Assembly: GCA_024734495.1 (NCBI GenBank) | Contig: JALMQS010000030.1 | Location: 7,868,191 to 7,932,190, forward strand | Length of the DNA stretch: 64,000 nt | Direction of reading: 5' to 3' | Source of the DNA: Forficula auricularia | Lineage: Eukaryota; Arthropoda; Insecta; Dermaptera; Forficulidae | In this document: positions 29,661 through 39,860 of the stretch, one piece after another | Numbering within the stretch: the stretch's first letter is position 1 | Layout: every line of letters begins with the position of its first letter | Notes under the pieces: model-generated | The model's input: the letters and a program-made list of their open reading frames with translations, nothing else | Told to the model about the DNA's origin: nothing | Database searches by the model: none | Made by a program: the position numbers and the translations under genes

Positions 29661-30349
29661 TAAATCCTTATTCCTCGACCTGCTTAGAGAAGCGCAAGTT
29701 CTCGCTGGCTAAGTCAACCAAACATCAATACAATTCAACTACAAAAATTAACAAACATCAATACAAATTAATTACAAAAAAAAAAAATACTCTAAATTAA
29801 AAATATTTTCAAATTATCTCTTCTAATACTTTGACTTATCTTAGAATCGCCCCCACTGTTTTCTTTTTTACTTTATCTTATTATACATGCCTATAATTGT
29901 TTCTTGTGAAGTAAGTAATCGAGCATGAAAAAAGTGTGCTAGTTTTTTGTTTTGTTTTATCGAAATATCTAAAAAAAAACAGTAGAAACTATTCTGATAA
30001 CAAATAATTGAGCAAATTCACGACGATTCGGTCTCAAAAAAAGCGATGTATAAAAAAACAAGAAAACATCAATAAATTGATAGCAAATAAGTAGATGAAT
30101 TCATTTATCCTCCCCCAACTTCCATTTACTCACCTCCACCAACCATAACCTCGCCCGCGGGACCATACCCCCTTCAAAGATAATCCACCACCCCTCCAAC
30201 CTTATCCCAGCACCCTAGACCCTCTCGTCACTTAACTTATAATATGTACGAAAATGCATCAAATCATTAGTCTTGTTCTCTAGTTTCACAATATGTATAT
30301 TAAGCTGTTGAAGCTTTTATTTTTATGATTAATTTGATTAAAATTTGAA
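29661..30349. other. Spacer with a diverged REP-A end
   Basis: A diverged REP-A right end is visible at about 29,907-30,040 (GTAATCGAGCATGAAAAAAG, TCGGTCTCAAAAAAAGC). A CCACC-rich patch lies at 30,110-30,220. Nothing else is recognised. Confidence 0.4.
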
Positions 30350-31032
30350 TTTTTATTAAAATCACACATAATTAATTATAATTATTTATTGAACACGAAC
30401 AAATAATACAATAAAACTACGACCTTTCGATCGACTTATTCAGCATTAAGGACAGCCTCTGAATTATCTGCGCTTGGAGAGATGAATATGTGTTCTTTTG
30501 TTTCAGAACCAATGATGATAAATGCTTTTTGATGGTACCTTAGGTGTACCAAAACTGCAGCAGTGTATAAACCTGCAGTATTTTGTTTTAGGAACCTTTC
30601 AGAGAATTGGTTGAACATTAGTTGAACTGATTGTACCTCCAGTGAACCTTCATTGAACCAACCTTCAGGCCACTTTTTGATTGCTTGCTTATTTCAACTA
30701 TAACTAACTTTAATTAGTTACTAAACTAAATAGTGAATGACTATGACGAAAAATATATAGTCGAATGAATATACCAGCGTAAAATGTGGTGCGATATTGT
30801 TCGAGATGTTTACTCGATGCAGTTTGAAATAAGAAGAATGACAAATTACGATATTAGTTGGACCTGGGTTCAAAAAGGATGCATCTTAGGGTATTTTCGG
30901 TCTTTTCTGGGGCTCAAAAATCCCTAGCGCAGAGAAAGCGAATTTGAATTTTCTAATGTTTACTTATATTTGACCAATATTCGTGTTCAATAAATAATTA
31001 TAATTAAATATGTGTTATTTTAATAAAAATTA
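30350..31032. mobile_element. TIR element, ~45-bp ends, decayed hammerhead at left
   Basis: Ends AATTATAATTATTTATTGAAC / GTTCAATAAATAATTATAATT are inverted and framed by further inverted TTTTTATTAAAATCACAC / GTGTTATTTTAATAAAAA. Just inside the left end, in reverse, TGCTGAATAAGTCGATCGAAAGGTC looks like a hammerhead with one core base changed. Interior ORFs are short. Confidence 0.6.
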
Positions 31033-31266
31033 TAATTTTAGAGCATTTACCATGTTAAAATAACTAAAAACAGCGTAGGCAAAGTTACCTGGAGAGTAGT
31101 TTGACCAGAATACGCACCCCGGGGAAAAATGTCTTGATTTAACACTATACATGAGACCACAAAATCAAATTGGCCCAATGATTTCATGAATATACCAGCG
31201 TAATATGTGGTGCGATATTGTTCGAGATGTTTACTCGATGCAGTTTGAAATAAGAAGAATGACAAA
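30767..31266. repeat. Two ~80-bp direct repeats, 422 bp apart
   Basis: GAATATACCAGCGTAA(A/T)ATG…TAAGAAGAATGACAAA occurs at 30,767-30,846 and 31,189-31,266 with one mismatch seen. One copy lies inside and one outside the right TIR of the 30,350-31,032 element, suggesting a segmental duplication or target-derived repeat. Confidence 0.8.
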
Positions 31267-31269
31267 GCC

Positions 31270-32188
31270 ATTGATTTTCAAAAGAATAAAACTCAAATTT
31301 CCTCATCTTACATTAGTTCAGTCTTGACTTGTATTCTTGTCCCCTCTACTAATTCCGCAAGATCCGACAAATACATATTTCCTTTCGTGATAAATATAGA
31401 ATAAAGTGTTTGTTACTATATGAAGAATCATTTAATTATTTTTTTTCAGTTTTTATTAGCTCAGTAATGGTGTTAGTGATAAATTATGGCGTTATCCCTC
31501 GGCTGGTCTGGTTGTGTGATTCCAAGCAAAATGATAAGTGCTTAGGGGTCGGATGCCAGCCAAATCGACACTATTAATTCGCTCCATTGGCCCATTCGAT
31601 CCGCACTTTTATCTTCGTTTAGGGTTGGCGTTGATGATGATATCGTGGCAAGATGGAGGGGATTTTTACATTTTCCACTGAGGCATATCATCAGAACATA
31701 TATCGCCAGGGGTGGCGTTCCGATTGAATTAAAGATACACACAGTGAAAAAGAAGGGTGAAACGATTTATATTTATGAGTATTACCGCTCTTGAGAAAAT
31801 GTTGATTCGATGATTATTTGCTTGTTTAAAAAAAGAGAGGAACAACATTTTGCATAATGTAAAGAGAAAGGGGAAAAGTAAGTACAACAAAACAAACCAG
31901 TGACGTATTTAGGGATCTTTCTTAGAGGGGGGTTCTTTTAATGCAGCGTTTGTTAATCCTAACTATTCTTGACCTTCTCCCAATGAGATATTTGGCAGAT
32001 TTAGGTACACTGTTGAAAATTACTTTTAGTGAATTGTAAGCAAAATTCTAATCTTCTATATTTTTAAGCCAGTCTCTGCATATATTACCAAATCAAAATT
32101 CTCTAATGTCAATTCTGTCCCCTGATTGTTACACTTGAATTGGAAAAATCATAAAAAATTCAAAAATATTTTTTAATTAATGACCATC
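31270..32188. other. Mostly unique DNA; no gene called
   Basis: 31,490-31,740 is GC-richer and non-repetitive and may be host DNA, but frames there are short and unsupported. Confidence 0.35.
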
Positions 32189-32236
32189 ATCATCATTGAG
32201 TATACAGTCCTAAGACTGGTTTGATGCAACAATCCG
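32189..32236 (-). repeat. 48-bp RTE LINE 3'-end fragment
   Basis: CATCATCATTGAGTATACAG and TAAGACTGGTTTGATGCAAC match the 3' end of the RTE tail at 14,775-14,826. It is probably a dead-on-arrival insertion. Confidence 0.8.
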
Positions 32237-32374
32237 ATCCAATTAATGATCATTATTAGAAATTGGTCTATAGTTAGTTGAGCCACAAAACTCTATTATT
32301 ATTGTTGGGGTGCGATAAAGTTATATTTTCAAATTTTTAGTTAAAAAAAATGCAAAATAAGTTGGATTTACTCA

Positions 32375-33601
32375 TCTATATAAATATAAAATTCTTTGCC
32401 CGATACACTCACTCACGCACTCATCATCAAAACAGCCAGAACCACTGGACATAGAAACATGAAATTTGGAGAGGATATTACATCTATGACATAGGGGCTC
32501 ACTAAGAAAAGATTTTTCGAAATTCGACCCCTAAGAGGGTCAAAGAAGGCAAAGTGTGTTTTCACTGATTATGCGATATCTCTTAAGCACAATAAAATAT
32601 CTACTTGCTTTTTACTTATAAAAATACAAAATTAAAAATATCTAAAAAAATGATTTCAGGATTATTTGAAATTCGACCTAAAGGTCAAAGGGGAAATATC
32701 TTTGCAATGTGTTTACACTAATTATGCATTTTCAATTAAGAACGATAAGATATCTACTTTATTTTTACTTAATAAAATTCTAAATACAAATATCTAAAAA
32801 GTAATTTCAGGATTTTTTGAAATTCGACTCCCAACTATCCAAAATGTGAGTGGGGGCAAAAATTAAAACTCTCTCCTATCTTGATCAAATTTTGTAGAGT
32901 TATTCTTTAATACTTTAAGAAACTATACCTGTAAAAATAAATTATCAAAATTGACTGTATGAGGACGAGGAGGGGGGGGAATTATAGAATTTTTTTTGCT
33001 TTTATAGTACATTTACTCTTTAGAAAATTGTGGATTATTTATTTGCAAATATCTAAAAAATAATTTCAAGATTTTTTGTAATCTGACCTCCCCCCCCCCC
33101 TCAACTATCCAAAATGTGAGTGGGGGCAAAAATTAAAACTCTCTCCGATCTTGATAAAATTTTGTAGAGTTATTCTTTATTACTTTAAGAAACTATTCCT
33201 GTAAAAATCAACTATCAAAATTGACTGTATGAGGGCGAAAGGGGGGCAAAATATTGAAATTTTTAGCTTTTTTTGTTTATTTATTCTTTAGAAAACTGAG
33301 AGTTATTTATTTGCAAATATCTAAAAAATAATTTAACCTCCCAAAATGTGAGTGGGTGCAAAAATTAATACTCTCTCCGATATAGATCAAATTTTGTAAT
33401 GTTAGTTTTTAAGACTATATAAAAAGTATGCTGTAAAAATCAATAGCAAAAATGAGTGCGTGGGGACAAAATAGGGGGCAAAATATTACAAATATATATT
33501 ACAGACCTAATAATCACATTCCGAGAAGCCGTCCGCCAGGTCCACCTGCCCGGAGGGCCGAGCTGTAGAGGGCGTGCCGAAGGGACGCCTGGAGCAGCTC
33601 G
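32375..33601 (+). mobile_element. Non-autonomous Helitron with internal tandem units
   Basis: The 5' TCTATATAAATATAAAATTC follows an A. The 3' end has hairpin GGCGT-gccgaaggg-ACGCC, then TGGAGCAGCTCG where CTAG is expected (11,084 keeps CTAG). The interior contains about 3.5 diverged units of roughly 150-260 bp, each with CAAATATCTAAAAA(A/G)TAATTTCA, CCAAAATGTGAGTGGG and AAAACTCTCTCC. The start region (CACTCACGCACTCATC, ACTGGACATAGAAACATG) is of a type common in Helitrons. No Rep/helicase coding. Confidence 0.72.
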
Positions 33602-33797
33602 TCTATATCTATAGGTCCTTATTATAATCGGCTTAGGCGACGACGCCGGCATGATTTGTTTAATTGTAAAACCCATTAATAATTCATTACAAATAAAATT
33701 TATTAAAATTAGGAAATTTAAATGATTATTTTAAAAACCATTGCGAAACCCAGGGGGCAGCAAGATGCCCGCCGAAAGCGGGCTTGGCAGCTGCTAA
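33602..33797 (+). mobile_element. 196-bp mini-Helitron abutting the previous one
   Basis: It starts TCTATATCTATAGGTCC directly after the preceding Helitron's last base and ends with hairpin CCCGCCGAAAGCGGG, then CTTGGCAGCTGCTAA followed by T. The body matches 23,666-23,849 (CCCATTAATAATTCAT, AAATTTATTAAAATTAGG). Confidence 0.72.
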
Positions 33798-33799
33798 TA

Positions 33800-34126
33800 T
33801 ATATATAGTAATATAATATACTAACCGCCCTTATAGCAAGCAGCCGGTTTGAATATTTAATATTAACCGCTCCTCTAGTCCTTGGGCTTCTCGAACCCCA
33901 TTCAACAATGAATAAAAGTCCCATGAAAATGTCTCTTTCTTTTGAAATAATATCATTTTAATGTAGATTTATAACATCTCTCCTTCTACTGGAAATCTTT
34001 TGATGTCATTTATATATATGTATGTATATTCAAGATAAGGATAACGAGAAGTGATCAAAAATATTCTGGTCCACCATAATTAAAAGAATTTAATTTAAAA
34101 TAGCCTATTTGCGAAGAAATTAAATT
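33800..34126. other. No recognised feature
   Basis: AT-rich, with a GC-richer strip at 33,825-33,900. Reverse frame at 33,718-33,924 overlaps the mini-Helitron and is not a gene. Confidence 0.35.
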
Positions 34127-34236
34127 AATATAATAATAAAACTTGAGTAAGATACGAGGTAGGTTTCACAATTTTTTTTTTTTTTTTTTTTTTTGTGAAA
34201 CCTACCTCGTATCTTAAGTTTTATTATTATATTAAA
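34127..34236. repeat. Perfect hairpin with T22 loop
   Basis: The arms TAATATAATAATAAAACTT…AAGATACGAGGTAGGTTTCACAA-type left half and its mirror on the right enclose about 22 T. Arms are about 42 bp and differ only by a four-base insertion. The AGGTAGGTTTCACA motif recurs at 34,470-34,490 and 36,575-36,915. Confidence 0.85.
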
Positions 34237-34555
34237 ATGTTTCACCTAGAACCAACTTCGAACTCATTAAAAGTTATTAAATTAAATTAAATATTCATTT
34301 GAATTAAAATATTTTGTACAATGTACATAATTCTATGTAAATTATTAGGAACATTATAAGCATAACTGAATTATAATTATTTGAGTAAATTAAACTGTAT
34401 AAAAAGATAATTTTTAAGGATTTAGGTGTCGATTCTAGGTGAAACATTATAAGTAACTTATGAGGAGAATTTTCTAGGTTAGGTTTCACAAAAGGAAATA
34501 TTAAAACAAATGTATGTTTTTTTTTTAAGTTTTTAAGTTTTTGTATAAAAAGAGA
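34237..34555. other. AT-rich spacer with GTTTCACCTAG motifs
   Basis: CACCTAGAACC (34,239) and its inverse TCTAGGTGAAAC (34,434) frame a foldback of about 210 bp. No gene. Confidence 0.4.
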
Positions 34556-35420
34556 GTATTTTTACTTTACCATACAGGGTATGGTCAAGTATAGTAATCG
34601 TGCATGAAAAAAGTGTTTTTTTTCCTTCTTTTTTCAAAATATCTCAAAAACAGCTGAAACTATTTTGATTAAAAAAATTGAGGCGAAACCATGGCATTTC
34701 GGTCTACAAAAAAGCTCCAATAAGTGAACATCGAAAAAATTATATTTTTTGAGATAATAATTGTTTTGTCAAAATGTCTGTTAGTTAGTTAGTTAGTCTG
34801 TGCGTTGCCAAATTTGTGAACGAGCTAGCTCAAAAACTAGTATGAATATCGAAATCAAATTTCACACATAGTTTTGGTTTATTGAGATTAAGAGCTGATT
34901 AGATTTTGGTGCATATCGACCCAAAATTAAAGAGGGTCGAGGGGGGGGATTAGAAATTAAAAATCTAGGTCGTTTGAGCAAACTCAACCAAATTTTGTAT
35001 ACATAAAATTGAAAGTTTTTGCCGAGAGTAGCAGAATTTTTATATATTGAAGGAGACAATAAAAGAGTGTGTCTTCTGCTGGAATTATAAATAAAATTTA
35101 TAATTCCAGCAGAAGACACACTCTTTTATTGTCTCCTTTGTATACATAATCAGTGGACCCCAGAAGTCTAAAAATGCAAAAATCTAACCCCCAAAATGGG
35201 GGGGGGGGTCAAAAAAATGAAAATCTTGGCCATTTAACAAACTCAACAAAATTTTGTATACATAATCAGTGTGCCCTTAGGAGTCTAAAAATGCAAAAAC
35301 TAACCCCCTCCCCTACATGATTAAAAATAATTTTATTAAATATTAATGTAAGTGAGGGGCCAGGTTGTATGGTAAAGTCAAGTGGATGGCCACATCAGAA
35401 CACGTCAGCTTATTTTAATA
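34556..35420 (-). mobile_element. REP-A copy, reverse, nearly full length
   Basis: It runs from ACTTTACCATACAGGGTATGG (34,563) to GGATGGCCACATCAGAACACG (35,385-35,410), collinear in reverse with 3,740-5,577 but with only about two 123-bp monomers instead of eleven. This gives the pre-expansion structure. It is interrupted by the insertion at 35,005-35,136. Confidence 0.75.
35005..35136. mobile_element. 132-bp palindromic insertion with 11-bp TSD
   Basis: The perfect direct repeats TTTGTATACAT (34,994-35,004 and 35,137-35,147) flank an insert whose inner part is a perfect palindrome, GGAGACAATAAAAGAG…CTCTTTTATTGTCTCC, centred near 35,090. The target is within a 123-bp monomer whose intact version is known from the arrays, so the insertion boundaries are certain. 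Confidence 0.85.
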
Positions 35421-36129
35421 ATCGATAGGTACACAAAATTGGTGATTTGGCTAAATTTTTTCGAAGACTGTGACAATTTAAAACCATGGGATTCCCTTCT
35501 ATAAGTTTTTTTTATGAAACTGGACCTAATTTACTATTTAAACGAAACGTTAAAAAAAGTGAGTAAAAAAGATAAAACGACTTTTTCAAGTTTCGAAACA
35601 CTTTTCGTAAAAATTAGTGATTTAGCGGAGCTCTAAGCAACCATATAAAATGGCGTTTGGGTTGCCTAGCTGCAGGCGGCTCTATTGGTTAATACGTTTC
35701 TTTTTTTTAGCACAGAGTTTGACTTACTCTAAAAATTAAATAACCCTAAAAATTTAATTTTACTCCAAAAAACTAAATTCATTTTCAATTTCCCGATTTC
35801 AAAATATTTATTTACATCCGTTTCGAATATGTATCTCTTATTCTGGATAAATAGATAGATTGTATTTATTCATAGGTATAATCAATATAATAGTTTTAGG
35901 ATTCTATATCTCTATGTTCATCGACCTCTATGTTAAAAAGCTGATCCGATTGACTTCAAATTTGAAACATAGACTCCTGAAGGGTCAAGTAAGGGATGTG
36001 ATTCATAAAAAGTAAATTTTTACTCCCAGGCTGAACTTTAGCACTTTTTCGTATTCTTATTCCAAGTTCTAATAAGAAAACTATAATTGAATTTTTTCTA
36101 CAAATTTAAATTTAATCTTTTTAAAAGTC
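35421..36129. other. No recognised feature
   Basis: AT-rich unique-looking DNA. Frames are short and composition-driven. Confidence 0.35.
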
Positions 36130-36284
36130 ACAAACAGTTTAATATAATACAATTTATAACATTTAGGAGAAAGCGGTGTTGGTTTTTTATAGTGAAACAT
36201 ATTAAACACAGGAGTTTTAAAAGGGTTATGGTGGTGTTTCACAAATAAAATAAAATTTTTTGAGTGAGAATGGTGTAGGTCCTT

Positions 36285-36497
36285 TTTTTTTATTTATTTA
36301 ATGTCACCGGGAACAAAGCCCATTTAGACAGCATATAAGTAGAGTGTTAGTAGGGTTAGTGAGGGAGCCGAGTTTTCAGCTGATTTTTATTTGACAGCTA
36401 GGATCGAACCCCGGACCTCCACTCCAACATCGTCATAATCGATCGATGCCGAAGCGAGGTCAGCGCGTTAGCTGACTGATCTACCCGACTCCCCATG
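36285..36497 (-). mobile_element. tRNA-derived SINE (family 2) with 11-bp TSD
   Basis: In reverse: GGGGAGTCGGGTAGATCAG, then B box GGGGTTCGATCCT, then body AACTCGGCTCCCTCAC and GGGCTTTGTTCCCGGTGACA, ending in an A-rich tail (T run at 36,283). TGTAGGTCCTT flanks both sides (36,274-36,284 and 36,498-36,508). Confidence 0.88.
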
Positions 36498-36637
36498 TGT
36501 AGGTCCTTAGTGAAACATGAAATAAAGTAAAGAAAAATTTTTTAGAAACTTTTTAAAATTTAAAATATAAAATACTAGGTAGGTTTAACATAAATATTTA
36601 TGTGAAATCTACCTAATATTTTTATATATATTTTTTA

Positions 36638-36840
36638 TTATTATTTATTTATTTATTGTCACCGAGAACAAAGCCCATTTAGACAGCACATCAGTAAAGT
36701 GTTAGTGAGGGAGCCGAGTTTTAACCGGATGAAATTTTATATGCTAGCCAGGCTCGAACCCGGGGCTGCAGCTTGAACATCGTCATCAACGATGCTGAAG
36801 CGGAGCCAGCGCCTAGCCAGCTCGGCCAATCCGACTCCCC
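36638..36840 (-). mobile_element. tRNA-derived SINE (family 2), second copy
   Basis: In reverse it has a perfect A box TGGCCGAGCTGG and B box GGTTCGAGCC separated by a long, Ser/Leu-type variable region, then the same body and GACA(A)TAAAT tail as the first copy. The A/B boxes are better preserved here. Confidence 0.85.
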
Positions 36841-37021
36841 AGTATTTTATATTTTAAATTTTAAAAAGTTTCTAAAAAAAATTTTCTTTTCTATAAATAT
36901 TTATGTGAAACCTACCTAGTATTTTATATTTTAAATTTTAAAAAGTTTCTAAAAAAAAATTAAAATTAAAAAAATTTAAAAAAAAATTTAATTAAATTTT
37001 TGGAATTTTATTTAATACTCT

Positions 37022-37062
37022 ATATATAAATTTCGGGTTTTTAGGCCATCATCAGGAATTTG
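37022..37062 (-). ncRNA. Hammerhead-like motif (minus)
   Basis: Reading in reverse: AAATTC, CTGATGA, TGGCCTAAAAACCC, GAAA, TTTATATA. Core strings are intact but stem II is only two to three pairs. The mirrored copy at 37,088-37,135 has lost the core (CTGATCA, CAAAA). Confidence 0.45.
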
Positions 37063-37186
37063 TGTTTACAATGAGTCTTTTGTAAACATAAACTCCTGAT
37101 CATGGGCTAAAAACCCAAAATATATATATAGAGTTTTACTTATGGAAAGTGGTGTGGGTTTTAGGTGAAACATGATGTTAGTTAAT

Positions 37187-37400
37187 AGAGTAAAGGGTGT
37201 GTAGTTTCACAGTGAATGAAATAAAACTCAAAGAGGTTTATACAAACTCAATATATTTCGGATTATTAGTCCATCTTAATACTGTATTAACTTGTAAACT
37301 CCTGATGATGGACTAATAATCCGAAATATATTGAGTTTGTATAAACCTCTTTTGAGTTTTATTTCATTCACTGTGAAACTACACACCCTTTACTCTATTA
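37187..37400. mobile_element. ~210-bp palindrome bearing a hammerhead
   Basis: Arms of about 90 bp mirror each other: AGTAAAGGGTGTGTAGTTTC / GAAACTACACACCCTTTACT at the outside and ATTGAGTTTGTATAAACCTC towards the inside. The right arm has an intact hammerhead; the left arm lacks the CTGATGA part. Confidence 0.75.
37296..37338 (+). ncRNA. Hammerhead ribozyme motif (plus), best stem I
   Basis: AAACTC, CTGATGA, T, stem II GGA-ctaataa-TCC, GAAA, TATATT, GAGTTT. Stem I has six perfect pairs and can extend with GU pairs. Stem III is A-U/U-A with a two-base loop and T as the cleavage base. Stem II is short (three pairs). Confidence 0.65.
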
Positions 37401-37587
37401 ACTATATATATAGAGTATTAAATAAAATTCCAAAAATATAATTAAAAATATGTTTTAATTTTTTTACTTGTGAAACACCACTATAACTATTTAAAAACTC
37501 CTGTGTAATACAATTTATAAAAATATTTTCAATTTCTAATTACAACAAATAAAATATATAGTAGAAAATCTCATTATCTCGGGAAAA

Positions 37588-37668
37588 TGGATGCAATATG
37601 CAAACATTGTAAACCAAAGTATTTTGCAGCTGAAGATGGCAAATTTTCGAGTTGCCATCACAAAGGTA
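37588..37668 (+). pseudogene. Possible Helitron replicase-helicase zinc-motif fragment
   Basis: From ATG at 37,588 a short frame reads MDAICKHCKPKYFAAEDGKF then SSCHHKG and stops shortly after. The C-x2-C…C-H spacing with K-Y/F-x-x-E resembles the N-terminal cysteine motif of Helitron/PIF1-type polyproteins ('C-x2-C-x-A-x-(F/W)…E…C-C'). Only about 27 residues are left, so the call is tentative. Confidence 0.35.
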
Positions 37669-38924
37669 TAATTAGATAACATGACCCTTTTTTTCATTGG
37701 CATGTTTTAATATTCAAAAATTCTTTTCATTCTTCTTTTTCTCTTGTAATTTGTTCAAAAAATACAAGTAGTAATGGTGTATCCATTCAGTCATCATTGG
37801 CGTAGGACTAAAATACATTCAATATTGGGACAAATAGTCCCAATTCTCTGAGGGTTGAGCTCCTTTTTTTTCTTTTTAAGATTCAATTAATACCCCCGCA
37901 ACAATAATAGCCTTGTGTGTGGGATTCCTGATGAGTTTTCGAAATGCAAACAAACCCTATTAAAAACCAATTTGGACTTAATTCTTTACACCCCACTCCC
38001 TACCCCCCTCTTACCCGTTTTTTATTAATTAAAACCTTTCTATTTTGCACAAAGAAACGATTGAAAAAAAAAAACACTCTCTAGAGGAAAGTTATTATTA
38101 TTTTTTTAACCGAATTCTCTCCCTAATTTCAGTCTTTTGGTCCGGAGTCAATAGAGCCCTTACAAACAGCCCAGGAGTGTCGTCGTTTCTATCAGAGACT
38201 GTACATAAACGAGGGCCATTATATGGTATATCACTTTGCAGCCCTTCTGGCAACCCCGAGAGCCCGCAGCCCCTCTTAATCACTTCGTATTGTTGTAACA
38301 CCAAAAACCTCCCCCATACAATTTTACCCCTAGATATAACACTATATAACTGAAGATAATATCGCACTAAAAGTTAATCCAAAGGGGGGTAACCAATGTT
38401 TGATTACGTTTGCCCCAAAAGCCCCCTCCCCTCCCCTCCACCTACCCTCAAATTATACTAGTTATTATTCATCATTTTTTTTTATATACTATATAATCTC
38501 ATGAGAACATATATAGAATGTGAAATAGGGTAGAGAGGGGTTATTAATAAAAGCCAGGACAGATTTACTGAATCAAAAGGCTCTAATAAAAAAAATTAAT
38601 TAATCAGAAGCCGCCGAAATGACCACAGGGCTTCATCAACTCTCGGTCTCTATTGTAATGGAAATATACGTAATAAAAGAGCAAATGGAATAGAAGATCT
38701 AATTGATTAGAATAGAGAATTTAATAAATGATTAGATAATTATATATTCGAGGTTTAAAACAATGGATTGTGTGGGGGTATCAATTATTATCATTTTGCA
38801 GTTGAGGCTTTGGAGGGAGAATTGGAGAGGGCAGGAGAGCTAATAAATTTAATTAATTCTCATAAATTGGTTGAAAATATTTTATAAAAACGATATTTTA
38901 CACTTTTAACCCATAGCACCTGGA
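37669..38924. other. Apparently unique DNA; no gene called
   Basis: 38,120-38,360 is GC-richer, with frames of 102 (+) and 89 (-) codons overlapping each other. Neither has a recognisable domain; a TTTGCAG acceptor-like site lies inside. Conserved non-coding or a missed exon is possible. Confidence 0.35.
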
Positions 38925-39020
38925 ACACCTTACCGTAATTTTTTGATTCAGTTAAAAGCGCTATATTAATATTATTTTTAATTTTAAATTCACGTAAAAA
39001 GATCGATTTTTATTAGAAGC
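38925..39020 (-). repeat. Diverged Helitron 3'-end fragment
   Basis: AGCACCTGGAACACCTTACC…TTCAGTTAAAA…AAAAAGATCGATTTTTATT matches the 3' end of the 1,350-2,182 family in reverse, with a broken hairpin. Confidence 0.6.
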
Positions 39021-39055
39021 CAAAACAAAATAAAATTGAAACAAAACTTAATTTA

Positions 39056-39250
39056 TGTTTTTATAAACGTTTTGACCCGCTATGGCCATCATCAATACGT
39101 ATCACTGGTCACAAAGTTTTGAATGTAATTTCAATTAAAAATAATATTAATATACACGGAGGTTCTTTCGTTGACCCTTTTTAAATCCTGAAGAAGGAGG
39201 CATGATGGCTCGAATTGTCGGATTTTTTAAGATTCTAATAATTTTTTATA
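39056..39250. mobile_element. Decayed hammerhead palindrome
   Basis: At 39,183-39,225, AAATC-CTGAAGA-A…CTC-GAATTGTC-GGATTT has stem I and the CTGAAGA core, but GAAA has become GAAT. In reverse at 39,070-39,090, TTGATGATGGCC…CAAAACG is a more damaged version. The pair flanks about 100 bp. Confidence 0.5.
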
Positions 39251-39479
39251 GAAAAATACCTTTAATTAGTTAAATTGGCAAATTCTAATTTATAATAATA
39301 TTTGTAGTGATCTATTAGTGGAATTTAAAATAATAAAAATCAATTAATTTTAATTAATTAATGAAAATTGAAATAAATCTAATTATAATGGTAAATCACT
39401 CGTATCCATAATAAGCATTAATTAACAGGAATAGCAGGGAATTGACTAAAATAAAAAACAGAGTTTTTATTGAATGGGC

Positions 39480-39520
39480 CAGACGTTTCGTCGATTAATT
39501 TCGACTTCCTCATTATAATG
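39480..39520 (-). ncRNA. Decayed hammerhead-like motif
   Basis: In reverse: ATGAGGA, A, stem II GTCGA-aattaa-TCGAC, GAAA, CGTC, TGGCCC. Stem II is perfect and GAAACGTC is intact, but the first core base (C of CTGANGA) is A, so it should be inactive. Confidence 0.5.
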
Positions 39521-39557
39521 TTTTATTTAAACAACCACCTCGTGTATAATTATTTCA

Positions 39558-39860
39558 ATTAACAAAAAACCCATCAAAAACAATTTAGCCGAAGATGAGA
39601 CCGTGACAGATCGAATTGTCAACACAAAAACCCCCTAACCCGTGAATTTCATCCAAATCGTTAGAGCTCTTTTTCGAGAACCCATTTCTATATATATATA
39701 GTATATCTACTCTTATTAAACGAGCAAAAATTGTTTGTTTATATATACATATATATATTTGTATCTTAGTTCTATTTTGAAAACGGCTCTACAGATTTTG
39801 ATGAAACAAATTCTAATAACAAGTTTTGAGGATGAGAAAACAATCTGGCCAGGTCTGTTC
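39558..39860. mobile_element. Two Helitron fragments in opposite orientation
   Basis: 39,558-39,690 is reverse (CCCATCAAAAACAATTTAGC, GATGAGACCGTGACAG). 39,706-39,860 is forward and starts TCTACTCTTATTAAACGAGC after an A, losing similarity after about 150 bp. Both belong to the 1,350-2,182 family. Confidence 0.7.

Larger units (their letters stand above)
36130..37530. mobile_element. Nest of palindromic elements
   Basis: The outermost pair is ACACAGGAGTTTTAAAAGGG…GTGGTGTTTCAC (36,215-36,243) against GTGAAACACCAC…AAACTCCTGTGT (37,474-37,505). Inside are two same-strand SINEs, mirrored TTTTTAGAAACTTTTTAAAA / TTTTAAAAAGTTTCTAAAAA blocks (36,540, 36,855, 36,935), and two hammerhead palindromes (37,022-37,135 and 37,187-37,400). 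Repeated insertion into a foldback element is the simplest reading. Confidence 0.65.

Noticed and set aside
38045..38367. 102- and 89-codon overlapping frames as genes
   Set aside because: Opposite strands overlap fully, neither has a recognisable domain; recorded as unique DNA only.
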